This document shows, piece after piece, positions 8,284 through 20,400 of a stretch of DNA of 64,000 nt. The DNA lies in assembly GCF_964019485.1 (NCBI RefSeq), contig NZ_OZ026448.1:186001-250000 (forward strand), given 5' to 3'. Below the pieces are notes generated by a model. That model did no database searches, was not told where the DNA came from, and saw nothing but the letters and a program-made list of their open reading frames with translations. The position numbers were made by a program, and so were the translations under genes. This DNA comes from Spiroplasma endosymbiont of Agriotes lineatus (lineage in GTDB: Bacteria; Bacillota_I; Bacilli_A; Mycoplasmatales; Nriv7). Every line of letters starts with the position of its first letter. The first letter of the stretch is position 1.

Positions 8284-8610
8284 TTAAACTCCTTTAAAAT
8301 AGTTATAATTTATATCTTTTTTGTTGTTTTCTTTTTCGGCAATGAAAAAAACTAATAATTCTTGCCTCTTAATTAATTTGGTTTCTTGCTATTGTTGATT
8401 AATTGAAATTACTTGATATTCACTATTCTTGATTATTCCGATGCAAATCGAATTTTCATATTTTCCTTTATAAACAAATCGCTTTGCAAACAAAATGCCG
8501 ATTTGTTTATTAAATCACGGAATTTTTGGTGCTTTAATAAGCATTGCGTTTTGCGTTTCTTTTAAGAGATATTTTTTAGTATTTAAGAAAATGTTTTCAA
8601 TGTTTTTCAT
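8284..8610 (-). pseudogene. First plectrovirus operon gene, second copy, nonsense mutation
   Basis: Starts MKNIENIF as in the first block and reads past the site of the first copy's frameshift (NSEYQVISINQQ), but then hits a TAG at 8389-8391. Downstream the frame is open to the end (ETKLIKRQELL..., stop near 8284). Both copies of this gene are therefore inactivated, by unrelated lesions. Confidence 0.65.
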
Positions 8611-8635
8611 AGTAAATTACCTTTCTTATGAATAA

Positions 8636-8745
8636 ACTAAGTTATATTAACTAAATTTAGTTAACTTAGTTTTTTAAACACTTATATATCGCAGATTTAA
8701 GTGTTTAATAAGTTTTGTTAGTAAACTTTGTTTACTAATTAACTT
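8636..8745 (-). promoter_or_regulatory. Palindromic region upstream of second plectrovirus block
   Basis: Contains AACTAAGTTA, ACTAAATTTAGT, TAACTTAGTT and the hairpin AAACACTTA...TAAGTGTTT in the same order as 6808-6890, with the central dyad altered. A further TTAACTTAGTTT half-site lies near 8740. Conservation of the hairpin in both copies supports a functional element. Confidence 0.5.
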
Positions 8746-8979
8746 AGTTTGATTGTTTTGGAAGAAAAAAATAAATTGTATAGTTGAAAATTTGCCATAA
8801 TTAAAATTAATAAATATTTTTGGTAACATTTATTTGTTGTTCCCTTTTAAATTTTTTTGCAATAAATAGATGAGATCATATTTATTTATTGATTTTGTGT
8901 AAAACTAACATAAGTGTGTGCTTTACACAGAAAACTAAACGCGACCTATTGAACAATAAGACTTGTTTTTTAAATTTTA

Positions 8980-9006
8980 TTGTTTATTAAAAATCTTTGA
9001 TATAAT
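8980..9006 (+). promoter_or_regulatory. Possible promoter for pyk
   Basis: TTGTTT (8980) and a perfect TATAAT (9001-9006), 118 bp before the pyk start. The spacer is short (15 bp), so the -35 is uncertain. The rest of 8745-8979 shows no gene; an isolated MITE-end sequence (AAACTAAACGCGACC) lies at 8932-8946. Confidence 0.35.
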
Positions 9007-9124
9007 TAATAAAAGAAATTATTATTAAATTTACTTTCTTTACAATTAACAAATTAATTTAAAATGTTTTTTTATGTTAAAATTAAATTGTTATTTACAA
9101 AAATAGAAATGAGGATTAAAATAA

Positions 9125-10561
9125 ATGCTTTTTATAAATAAAAGAGTAAAAACCATTACTACAATTGGTCCGGCTAGTGAAACTAGAGAATTGATGCTTC
9201 GTTTAGCACAAAAGGGAGCAAATGTATATCGTTTAAACTTTTCTCATAGTGATTTTGAAGAACATGGTAAGCGCATTGAATTTGTTAAGTCTATTATTCA
9301 GCAAGTACAAAGGCCACTATCAGTAATATTAGATACTAAAGGCCCAGAAATTAGAACTCATTCTTTTAAAGGCGGAGAGGCATTAATAAGTAAAGATAGT
9401 AAGGTTATTATTTATACGAATAAAGAAATTGAAGGTACGGAAAAAGAATTTTCAATTAATTATGAAAATCTTGTTAATGATATTCAAGTTGAACAAAAAT
9501 TATTAGTAGATGATGGTAAATTGCAATTAATTGTTTTAGGGATTAATAATAAAGACAATGATAAGTCGATTATTTGTCGTGCCGTTAATACTCATCTTGT
9601 CAAAAATCATCGCGCGATTATTGTTTCGGAAATTAAACTATCATTACCCTTTATTTCTGATAAAGATCGTGCTGATCTTATTTTTGGGTGTGAGCAAAAA
9701 GTAGATTATGTAGCTGCTTCTTTTGTACATGATGCTAAAGATTTACAAGAGATGCGTCAATTGTTAGATGAAAATGGCGGTGCTGATATTAAAATCATTA
9801 CCAAAATTGAATCACGATATGCTGTTGATAATATTGATGAAATTATTGCTAATAGTGATGGTATTATGGTTGCTCGCGGTGATTTAGGTGTTGATGTGCC
9901 TTATGCTGAGGTACCTTTAATTCAAAAACATGTTATTCGTAAATGTAATAAAGCAATGGTACCAGTAATTGTTGCTACGCAAATGTTAGAATCAATGTTA
10001 TCTAATCCTTTACCAACAAGAGCTGAAGTATCAGATATTTATTGAGCTGTTGATTTAGGTGTTGATACAACAATGTTATCAGGCGAAACAGCTAATGGAG
10101 AATATCCTGAAAAATCGATTGAGGCAATGACGAGAGTAGTTAGAAAAGCAGAAATTCATTTTTGATATGAAGGTTATTTAGAAAGATTTGTTAAATGATC
10201 AACTTCACCTTTTAAAGATTTTGTTTATCAAGTCGGTAAAGAGGTTCTTGGTGAAAGAATTCAAAAACAAAAACGAATTCATCAAGTAATTGTGTTAGAT
10301 GATAGTGATCATCAATTATTAACTAAAACTTTATCTAATGCTCGTGTTCGGAGTACATTAATTCCGTTAGTTACTGATGAAAGAATTAGAAATAGTTTTG
10401 GGATTTGGTATGGTGTTTATCCGGAATTAGTTATGGATATTAATAAGGTAATTAATGATGATAGTTTATTAAACAATATTGCTAGAAAATATGGTGCTAA
10501 AACTAATGAACAAGTTTTAATTGTTAATGGTAATGAAATGAGAAAATTACAAATAAAATAA
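9125..10561 (+). CDS. pyk: Pyruvate kinase
   Basis: 478 residues. Catalyses phosphoenolpyruvate + ADP to pyruvate + ATP, the main ATP-yielding step in a fermentative mollicute. Visible motifs: N-terminal [10 protein letters not shown] and [16 protein letters not shown], the active-site lysine region [27 protein letters not shown] and ATQMLESM...PTRAEVSD, then the allosteric C-terminal domain. Length fits the family without the extra PEP-utiliser domain of bacilli. Three TGA codons are read as Trp, the first right after SDIY. ATG follows GAGGATTAAAATAA. It is monocistronic: a terminator follows immediately. Confidence 0.96.
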
Positions 10562-10581
10562 TTAATTATATTAACAGTGTT

Positions 10582-10614
10582 AAAGACGTTCAATTTACTA
10601 ATGAACGTCTTTTT
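10582..10614 (+). terminator. Terminator of pyk
   Basis: Perfect 11-bp stem AAAGACGTTCA / TGAACGTCTTT with a 9-nt loop and T-tail, 20 bp after the pyk stop. Confidence 0.9.
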
Positions 10615-10631
10615 CGCTAGAAAGGAAGGAT

Positions 10632-12563
10632 ATGTCGCCAATGGAGCAAATTGTTACTGTAAAAATTAATAATGAAGATAAATCATATCCATTAGGAATA
10701 ATGCTTAGTGATGTTTTAAAAAGTATTGATGTTGATTGGCAAGAGAATATTATTGCCGTTAAAGTTAATAATGAATGGAAAGATATTAAAACTTATGTTT
10801 TAGAAAATGATATTGTGTTAGAAATAATTACAAAAGATTTAGATGATGCATTAAAAGTACTTAATTATTCAGCGGCTATTGTTTTAGCAAAAACATTACA
10901 AACTAATTGAAAAAACTTACTAATTGCTAATATTAATGTTGGTGATGAAGATTTTTTTGTTGATTTTGATTTTCAAAAACACATTAAAGAACAAGATTTA
11001 GAGATTATTACTAAGCAAATGCAAGAATTTCTTAAAAAAGACTTAGAAATTAAATATGAGTCAAAATCACCGCGCGATTTGCAACGATTATATGAAAATA
11101 ATCCTTATTTTTTAGAACAACTTTTAACACTTAAAAATATTGTTGGTATATATACTATTGATAACAGTTCCTTCATTAATAATTTTATTGCTTTGAATAA
11201 TACTAAAATTGTTGAAAATTTTATGCTTTTATCAGTTGCTGGAGTTTATTGAAATAATGATACTAACAATAAGCAAATTCAAAGAATTTATGGTGTTTGT
11301 CATTTTTCACAAGAGAAATTAGCAAAATTGTTAGAATTAATTGCTTTAAGAAAAGAACGAGACCATCGAAAAATTGGTAAAGATTTAGAAATTTTTATGT
11401 TTGATTCATTGGCGGGTCAAGGATTACCAATTTGATTACCTAATGGAATGGTTCTTAAAAAACAATTACAAGAGTATTTGCGCTCACAAGAGTTCTTTTA
11501 TGATTATTTAGAAGTGGCGACACCAGTAATGGGGGCAATAGAATTATATTGTACTAGTGGTCATTGAGATCATTATCAACAAAATATGTTTCCGGTTATG
11601 TCATTAAATAATGAACAACTTGTGCTTCGTCCGATGTCGTGTCCACATCATTGTTTAATTTATTGTTATAAATTGCGCTCTTATCGTGATTTGCCATTAC
11701 GATTTGCTGAACACGAGTTATTATATCGTTATGAAGCTAGTGGTGCTTTAACTGGTTTAGAACGAGTTCGAACAATGGAGTTGACTGATGCTCATATTTT
11801 TTGTCGCTTTGATCAAATAAAAACTGAATTTCAAACAACATTTAAATTAATTACTGAAATATTATTAGCATTAAATATTGAAGTTGATTACTATTCATTA
11901 TCATTAAGAGATTTTCAAGATAAAAAAAGTTATTATGATAATGATGAAATGTGAATTAAAGCTGAAAAAGTTTTAAAAGAAGCCTTGGATGAATTAAAAA
12001 TTAAATATATTATAATGCTTGGTGAAGCAGCATTTTATGGTCCGAAATTAGATATTCAAATTAAAACAGTGTTAGGGCACGATATTACGGTGTCAACGAT
12101 TCAGTTGGACTTTTTACTACCAGAAAAATTTAATTTATCTTATCAAGATGAGAATGCGCAAAAAGTTCGCCCTATTATTATTCATCGTGGTTTAATTGGG
12201 ACTTATGAACGCTTTATTGCTGTCTTATTAGAACAAACAGGTGGAGTTTTACCATTATGATTAAGTCCTAAACAAATTGCTTTAATTCCTATTAAAGAAG
12301 AGTATCAAGTATATTGTTATGAATTAGAAAAACTATTTAAAACTCATAATTTACGATCATTTGTTGATGCCGGTAGTGAACGGTTAGGTTATAAAATTCG
12401 TATTGCTCAAACTAAAAAAATACCTTTCCAAATTGTTATTGGTCAAAAGGAAATTGATACTAAAAAGATTACTTATCGTCAATATGGTAAAGAAGAACAA
12501 ATAACAGTTATGATTGATGAATTTATTAATTTATGTAATGAACTAATAGTGAACAAAAAATAG
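10632..12563 (+). CDS. thrS: Threonine-tRNA ligase
   Basis: 643 residues, usual length for ThrRS with TGS, second additional, catalytic and anticodon-binding domains in that order. The catalytic core shows the Zn-binding Cys in RPMSCPHHC, motif 2 region [23 protein letters not shown] with the Zn His, and motif 3 region [18 protein letters not shown]. Six TGA codons are Trp. The usual stretch before DAHIFC (GFTQD in most ThrRS) reads MELTD here, an unusual change. ATG at 10632 is preceded by AAGGAAGG at good distance. Single gene between two terminators. Confidence 0.95.
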
Positions 12564-12660
12564 TTAATGAATGTTTGAAACCTTAAAATTTCTACTAAAT
12601 CAAACAATAATAAATTAACTGAAAAATATTATTCTTCATACTGATAATGTTAGGCAAGAT

Positions 12661-12694
12661 AAAAAGATGTTTGTGTATTACAAACATCTTTTTA
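12661..12694. terminator. Bidirectional terminator between thrS and HAD gene
   Basis: A 14-bp stem AAAAAGATGTTTGT / ACAAACATCTTTTT with A-run before and T-run after, so it can serve both convergent genes. The 97 bp between the thrS stop and this hairpin holds no recognisable gene. Confidence 0.9.
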
Positions 12695-12709
12695 TATATT
12701 TGTTTTAAG

Positions 12710-13567
12710 TTATAAGTTTAATAATTTTTCTAAATATATGCCAACACCACCTTCATCATTAGTATGTTCAGTAATATCTTTAGAAAATACTTTTAAGGTT
12801 TCTATGCCGTTTTTCATTACAATACCATAACCAACTTTGGTAATCATTTCTAAATCATTAAATTCATCACCAAAAGCAATAACATCTCTAATATCTATAT
12901 TGTAATATTGTGAAAGAATTTCAGCAGCCATTCCTTTATTAATAAATTTATTTGATAGATCTAGGACGGGGTGTTCTTTGTCATTATCATGAGTTCAAAT
13001 ATTAATTTTTAAAGTATTAGTATATTTTTCTAAACTACGAATAACTTTATCTAAATGTCGGGGACTTTTTAATTGTAAAACAATATTATTAGCAGAACCA
13101 CTTCAGTTTTCTAAAAGATTGCCAATAATAAAATTGTCAGTTGAAATATCTGTTAAATGAAAGTAGCGTTCAAAATTTTCCGTTTGTTTTAAACAAACTG
13201 CTTTGTTGTAGTATTCTACAAGACCATTATATAAAGAAGTTTTAACATCGTTTTCTTTTAAAACCGCTTTTACAGTATCATAAGAAATTGGAAATACTAA
13301 GCGTTTAAATTCTCGTAGTAACGGATCGTAAATGTGGCCGCCATTAAAATTGCAAAGTAATGTTTTTAATCCTAATTCATTATAAAAATAAATACTTCCA
13401 CGGTAAGGTCTTCCGGTAACAATACAAACAATATGACCTTGAGCAATAGTTTTTTGTAGTCCTTGAATAGTTAATGGATGCATTGTTTTTCCATTATCCA
13501 TTAATGTTGTTCCATCAAGGTCAATAAGAATTAATCTTTTTTTATCAATATGATTAAGTTTGATCAT
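12710..13567 (-). CDS. Cof-type HAD-superfamily phosphatase
   Basis: 285 residues, the length of Cof/YidA-type sugar or flavin phosphatases. HAD motifs: DLDGTT (nucleophile Asp, residue ~16), TGRPY (motif II), Lys in NKGMA (motif III) and GDEFNDLEMI (motif IV). The cap domain lies between motifs II and III (type C2). Likely a promiscuous cytosolic phosphatase of phosphosugars; substrate cannot be deduced. It starts 19 bp... after the trpS stop on the same strand with RBS AAGGAG, so trpS and this gene are probably one transcript. Confidence 0.9.
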
Positions 13568-13585
13568 TGTTTTTCTCCTTTGTTT

Positions 13586-14593
13586 TTAGTAATTAATCCC
13601 AATTTTATCTTGGATTAATTGTAATTTTTCGTGAGCGATTTTTGTTGCTTTTTCTTTTCCTTGCAATAATCAATGTTTTCATTTATTATTAGCAATAATT
13701 TCGTTATATTTTTTTTGAATAATTTCAAGTTGATGGCAAACAACTTTAGCAACTTTTTCTTTAAAAACACCATAATTTTGGCCAGAAAACTCATTTGTCG
13801 CTTCTTCAATTGTAATATTTGTAAAAGTACAGTAAATATTTAAAAGATTACTAATTCCCGGTTTATTAATTTCATCATAATAAATTTTATTTTCACTATC
13901 AGTAATGGCACTTTTAATTTTTGTGGTAACATCATTTAAATTATCTAAAAGGGAAATATAAGTTTTAGGATTTTCATGTGATTTTGACATTTTTTTTAAG
14001 GGATTTTGTAAGTTCATTATTTTTTTACCATTGGGATCAATATATGGTTCTGGGATTATAAAGATATTACCATATTTATTATTCATTCTTATCGCAATAT
14101 TTCTTGTTAATTCTAGATGTTGCCTTTGATCAATTCCCACAGGAACAATAGTAGCATCATATAGTAAAATATCAGCGGCCATTAATGCTGGATAAGTAAA
14201 TAATCCTGTTGGTATCGTTTCAGTATTATTATGTTGTTTAAATGATTGTGTTTTATCTTTAAATTGTGTCATACGATTTAGTTCTCCCATTGATGTGTGA
14301 CATAGCAAAATATGACCTAATTGGCAATGCTCTAAAATGTCAGATTGAGCAAAAATAGTAATTTTATCGGGATCTAAACCACAAGCAACATATAAGGCAA
14401 CTAAATCACGAATATTATTTTTAAGAACATCGTTGTCATGATTTTTTATTGAGACAATAGCATGTAAATTAGCAACAAAGACAAAAACATCATATTCTTC
14501 TTGTAATTTAATAAAATTTTGAATAACACCAATATAATTACCAATAGTAATTTTTCCAGTATTAGTAATACCAGACAATAAGCGTGGTTTCAA
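13586..14593 (-). CDS. trpS: Tryptophan-tRNA ligase
   Basis: 335 residues, typical TrpRS. The class I signature is TIGNYIG (HIGH-like) near residue 15-21, and the KMSKS loop is present as KKMSKSHENP around residue 203. GELNRMTQFKDK and the Trp-pocket region PVGIDQRQHLELTR are also conserved. The C-terminus contains two TGA codons (KWKHWLL) and ends IGINY. In a code-4 organism this enzyme supplies Trp-tRNA used for UGA as well. RBS AGGAGG precedes ATG. Upstream gene of an apparent trpS-HAD operon ending at 12661. Confidence 0.95.
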
Positions 14594-14685
14594 TAGTAAT
14601 TCCTCCTAAAATAAATAAATATCATTAATAATGTATCAATTTTACTATAAATAATAATAAAAAATAATATTTATATGGATTCTGG

Positions 14686-14775
14686 TCGCGTTTAGTTTTC
14701 TTAGGTATTTTAAAAAAAAAAAAATAATCATTTACTATAAATTATTTCAATATTCAAATTAAGTATATGTTTCTT
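14686..14775 (+). repeat. MITE fragment (ISLre2-related)
   Basis: Begins with the terminal sequence GGTCGCGTTTAGTTTTCTTA and continues with the first ~90 bp of the MITE found complete at 34808-35111. It is then cut by the IS-B copy. Confidence 0.75.
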
Positions 14776-15999
14776 GGAATGGCAATCCTTTTTAGGACAT
14801 TTTTTATGTAGACTGCCATTTTCTAAATTCAACGGGTGTTAAATAATTTAAGTTGCCGTGAATTTGAATATTGTTGTATCAATTAACAAAATCAAATAGT
14901 TCGCATTTTAATTGTTTTAAATTTTCAAATTTTTTACCCTTAATAAATTCTGTTTTAAAGGTTTTGTAAGTTGTTTTGGCTACAGCATTATCATAAGAAC
15001 AACCTTTATTGCTTAATGATCTTTTAATGTTAAAAGTTATTAAAATTTCATCAATGATTTTATTTTTGAACTCATTACCGTGATCGGTATGAAATAAAAT
15101 TATTTGTTTTAATGGTCGTGTTATCCTTATGAAAAGCTTGTTGAACTAGTTCAGCGATTTTGTTTGGCCTAACATTATATCCAATTACTTCGCGATTAAA
15201 CAAGTCAATTAATAAGCAAATATAATGTCATTTTCCTCCAACTTGCACATGTGTTAAATCACTAACAACAGCTTTATTTGGTTTTTATTGTTAAATTCAC
15301 GGTTTAAAACATTACTGATTTGGGCATTATTAGCTGTTGTTTTGTGATTACGATATTTTAATTTGGTGTATTTAGAAACCAAATTATTTTTGATCATAAT
15401 GCATCTGATTTTTCGCCGCGATAAGATGGTATTTTTTCTTATTAAAACGGCTTTAATTTTACGAGCCCCATAAATTTTGCGACTTTTATTAAATGCACTG
15501 ATAACTTCTTGTTCATAATTATTAACCTGCTTGTTAATACATTTATTAGGTTGATAATAATATTAATATGTTGATTTTGATAAATCCAAAATCTTACATA
15601 TTTTCCTCAATGAATATTTGTTTTTGTTGTTATTAATTATTGTTATTTTTTGGCCATTATCAGTGCCGCTTGCTTTAAAATATCTTTTTCCATTTGTAAT
15701 TGTTGGTTTTCTTTTCGTAAGTAAATTAATTCATTTTCTTCATTACTTTGATATCTTTTGCTTTAAAAGAATCATAATTATCGAATGATTTTATTCAATT
15801 ATAAATAGCAGATTTTGAAATACCCTATTCATTAATAATTTCAATAATGATTTTCCCGTTTTGATAAAGCACGACAATTTGTTTTTTAAATTCATCTGTA
15901 TATGAATTTTTGACCATTTTTATATTCCTGCTTTCTTATATAATTTTATCTTATTTTGAAAGTTCACATAAATGTGGTCCAACTTATTGTAACCTATCC
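14776..15999 (-). mobile_element. IS3-family element IS-B, copy 1, decayed
   Basis: Same organisation as the IS-A elements (orfA with HTH, orfB integrase) but clearly divergent. Ends resemble IS-A ends (GGAATGGCAATCC... and AATAAGTTGGACCACA). Both reading frames carry stops and frameshifts, for example a TAG in orfA (GAATAGGGTATTTC) shared with the copy at 32208, and indels near 15125 and 15290. Inactive. Confidence 0.85.
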
Positions 16000-16002
16000 A
16001 TA

Positions 16003-16435
16003 AAAGATTTTAATAATTTTAAACATAGCATACCCATATATAGAAATTTTTACATTTTAACATTCGCCCCCCCCGCCCTTAGAATTAATTTAATAGCGTG
16101 TATATTTTTAGGAAATCCACCCATTCATTTTTTTATTGCAAAAAGAAACAAATTGCTATAGCTAATAGGGGGGTTATCTATTAACTGGTAAACTTCTTTT
16201 GGTTATGGCGACCACCCACAATTTATCGTGCTTTAATACATACCAACATTATTAATTCACTTGTATTTAATTTTCAAAGAACAAATTTTAACACCTTATA
16301 AAATAAAAAGACAATCATTGCCGACTTCCTTAATACTTATTCAAATCTTTTACCTACCCAACAAAACTTTATGCGTCCGTAAATGATTATTTTTTCTTTT
16401 TTGAAAAATATCTAAGAAAACTAAACGCGACCTTG
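16003..16435. repeat. Dispersed repeat S, copy 2, followed by a MITE end
   Basis: Matches 6925-7290 over its length, with a C8 run near 16061-16070 and a G6 run near 16170. After the ACTTTATGCGTCC terminus a further 55 bp equals the other MITE end, finishing in CTAAACGCGACC. Mosaic of two repeat units; no gene. Confidence 0.6.
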
Positions 16436-16523
16436 TTTATATTTTCACAATTAGATGCGATTTTATTCTTTTAATTTAATTATCAGTTATAATTAGTTAA
16501 TATTGATAGAAGGGGTACTTTAA

Positions 16524-17474
16524 ATGAAAAAGCGAATTATTACTAGTGTCTTTTTAATTTCATTTGCAATTTTATATTTATTTGTTGGGGCGATATATCA
16601 AGAGTGAAAAGGTTTTAATGTTTGATATATGCCATATGCATTTTTAGTGATTAATAGTATTTTATTAGAGATTACAGTTTTTGAGGCGATGAATTTAAGG
16701 AAAAGAGAAAATTTTAATTGAATTATTAAAATTATTATTTTTGTTTTTACAATTATATTATTATGGTTTCCAATAGCAGAGAATATTAAGTATGAACCGT
16801 ATTGAAATAAGTATGATGGTTTAAGTCGTATTGAATGATGACAATCATGAATGGTATTGTTAATTTATATGATATTTTTATTAATTATTTTATTAATGGT
16901 GAAAGTTTTTAAGAAGTTTAGTGCTAATGATGCATTATTTATATTTTGTATGACACTTTATTTAGTATTTGCTTTTAAAGCAATGAATTATATTATGCTC
17001 CAACCAGGGTTTGGTTGACCAGCAGTTAGTGTAGTTTTATTAATTACTATTAGTAATGATACATTTGCTTATATTGGAGGAACATTAGTTGGCAAAAATT
17101 TTCTCGCTCCAAAAGTTAGTCCTAGTAAAACATGAGAAGGGGCGATTATTGGTATTTTAGTAACTTTGGTGCTTGTTTTAGGATATATTGCTTTATTGAC
17201 AGAGTTTACGAAGTATCAACCATTTGCTAATTTTTTTACAACGAAAACAGATGATTATAAATATGTAATTTATTTCTTGTTAATTTTATTTTTATCATTA
17301 ATAAGTCATATGGGTGATTTATTTTTTTCATTTATTAAACGGAATCATAATATAAAAGATTTTTCTAATGTTTTACCGGGTCACGGAGGATTTTTGGATC
17401 GGATTGATAGTTTGTCGTTGGTATTAATATTTACTGGTTTTTTTATGTTAATCCAGAGTTTTTCAACAATTTAA
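16524..17474 (+). CDS. cdsA: Phosphatidate cytidylyltransferase (CDP-diacylglycerol synthase)
   Basis: 316-residue polytopic membrane protein with about eight hydrophobic segments. Makes CDP-diacylglycerol from CTP and phosphatidic acid for phospholipid synthesis. The C-terminal family signature is intact: [11 protein letters not shown]...[13 protein letters not shown], with the metal-binding Asp pair. SKTWEGAI, the conserved motif before it, is also present. Nine or so TGA-coded Trp. ATG is preceded by AGAAGGGG. The gene ends 15 bp before polC, so the two are probably co-transcribed. Confidence 0.95.
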
Positions 17475-17489
17475 GTAAGGAGCAAAAGT

Positions 17490-20400
17490 ATGGAAAAGAA
17501 TTTACAACAATTATGAAAAATAATGAAGTTTTCTTTGAAAAATGACATTTTACAACAAGCAAAATTATTAAAAATAGAATTTAAGAAAAAGAATGATACG
17601 CTATATTTTGCATTGCAAATCAGCAAAATTTTACCAATTGAAATTATTAGAGAACTTGAACAATGTTTACTAAAACTTAGTTTTCGTAGTAAATTAACTT
17701 TTTTATGTGTTGATGCTAATTATGTAATGGAACAAATTGTTGATTATTGAGAATATATTAAGCAAACTAAGACGAAAAAAAAAGAGTATATTAATAGTAA
17801 TATTTCTTGTGATAATTTAGTGTTGGAAAATAATGATTTATTTATTAAAGTTCATAATGAATCACAAAGAGCATTGACTAATCAGCATTTAAAATATTAT
17901 CAGGAACGAATGCGTCGTTATGGTTTTCAAAACTTGTCATTAAAAATAAAAATTGAACAATGTGATGTTTCTATTGATCCAACAATGATACAAATTGAAG
18001 AAGAAGAACGAACAAAAGTCCAACAAAGAGAACAACAACAAGTAAAGGTTTTGTCTGCAAAAAAACGGGGGTTTAAAGGCAATTTGTCTAGTAGTAATAA
18101 TTTATTGTCGCAAGTATCGTGTAAAATTTCAGAATTGGAAGAAGATGCTCAAGGGGTTATTATTCAAGGACAAATTTTTCGTAAAAATTGTAAATTAACA
18201 AAAACTAAACGATGAATTTATTCAATATTAATTAGTGATTTTAGTGATGCGATTGCTTTACAATATTTTACAAGTGATGATATGAAAGACAAGCTTTTGG
18301 AAGAACTACAAGAAAAGGATTGAGTTGTTGTTAAAGGTGATGTGCGGTTTGATAATTTTTCTCGTGAACAAATTTTGTGAGTAAATAAAATTCAAAAGAT
18401 TGCTGATCCGCACTTACGAACTGATGATATGGTAGAAAAGCGGATTGAATTTCATTTGCATACAAAAATGAGCGCAATGGATGGTGTTACAAGTATTGAT
18501 GAATATATTAAACAAGCAAATCTTTGAAAACATTCAGCAATTGTGATTACTGATCATTTAAATGTTCAATCATTTCCTGATGCGCAAATGACCCAAAAGA
18601 AATATCCTGCTGTTAAGGTTATTTATGGTGTGGAAATGCAAATTATTGATAGTAGTGTTAAAGCGATTACTAACGCCACTAGTGATGCGATTAATGCTTG
18701 TAAGTTTGTTATTTTTGATATTGAAACAACAGGATTGTCTAGTCGTTATGATGAAATTATTGAATTTGGGGCTGTAGTTATTGATGGTCGGGGGTTACTA
18801 CGTGATAAAAGATATGATTTTTTAATCAAACCAAAAAGTAATGTTAGTGCTTTTAGTGAATCATTAACTGGGATTAGTAACGAAATGTTACAAGATAAAC
18901 CACCAATTAAAATTGTGGCTGATGAGATTAAAGAAATTTTACAAGATGCTGTTCTTGTGGCTCATAATGCATCATTTGATATTGGTTTTATTCAAGAATT
19001 GTGAAATCAAATGGGTTACGGAAAACTTACTAATCCGATTATTGATACCTTGCAATTATCACGGTTATTACAACAACAGTTACGATATCATCGTTTAGGA
19101 ACGATTGCTAGAAAATATAATATTAAGTATAATGAAGAAATTGCTCATCGTGCTGATTATGATGCTGAAATATTAGCTGATGTGTTTGCCATGATGTTAA
19201 CGAATTTAGAAGATAATTATCAAGTAAAAACATTATTAGATATTGAAAAAATTAATTATGAACCAATTTTTACCAAGTTATTTGGTAATCATGCAACAGT
19301 AATTGCTAAAAATGAGCAAGGATTGAAAGATTTGTTTTCGTTAGTTTCATTATCGCATACTAAGTACTTTTATAATAGTCCTAAAATTACGATTGCGGCA
19401 TTGCAAGAAATGCGTGCTAATGTTTTTATTGGTTCTGGTTGTGTTAATGGTCAGGTTTTTGAGTTTGCTCGTAATCGGAGCCAACAAGAATTGGAAGAAA
19501 TAATGCAATTTTATGATTATATTGAAGTGCAACCGTTAAGTGTTTATAATCATTTAGTTGAAAGTGGTGAGATGACAGTTGAGCATTTAATGCGAATTGT
19601 AAAAAATATTGTTCATACTGCAAAGAAACTTAATAAAGTGGTTATTGCTTCCTCTGATGCTCATTATTTAAATCCGCAAGATAAGATTTTTCGTGATGTA
19701 TATATTAATACTAAGGGTTTGGGAGGAAGAATGCATCCTTTATTTGACCGTAAAGGTCGTGTTAAAAATAATCCTGAACAACATTTAAGAACGACTGCTG
19801 AGATGTTAAATGAGTTTGGTTTTTTAGAAGATGAAGTTTTAATTAAGGAATTAGTTGTTACTAGTCCTAATTATTTAAATGAACAAATTTCGTGGTTGCG
19901 ACCGATTAAAGATGCTTTGTATACCCCAGTAATTGATAATGGTGATGTTAATAGCAATTTGAAAAGATTATGTTATGATAACGCGAAAAAAATTTATGGT
20001 GAAGTATTGCCAATAATGGTAGAAGAAAGGTTATCTCGGGAATTAGATGCTATTTTAAAGCATGGTTTTGGGGTTGTTTATTGAATTGCTCATTTGTTAG
20101 TTACAAGGTCATTAAATGATGGTTATTTGGTTGGTTCTCGTGGTTCTGTGGGGTCGTCATTAGTTGCGACAACGGCGAAGATTACCGAAGTAAATCCATT
20201 AGTGCCACATTATGTGTGTTCGCAATGTCAATATAGCGAATTTGTTAGTGATGAAAATATTCGTAGTGGTTATGATCTACCACCAAAAAATTGTCCGCAA
20301 TGTCGTCACCTTTTAACTGGTGATGGTCATGATATTCCGTTTGAAACTTTTTTAGGTTTTAAAGGTGATAAAGTACCAGATATTGATTTGAATTTTTCCG

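Noticed and set aside
8980-9006. Riboswitch upstream of pyk
   Set aside because: Long AT-rich leader without stable stems; only promoter-like elements are visible.
14776-15999. IS-B as an active transposon
   Set aside because: Both copies share a TAG in orfA and have separate frameshifts in orfB; no intact copy in the window.
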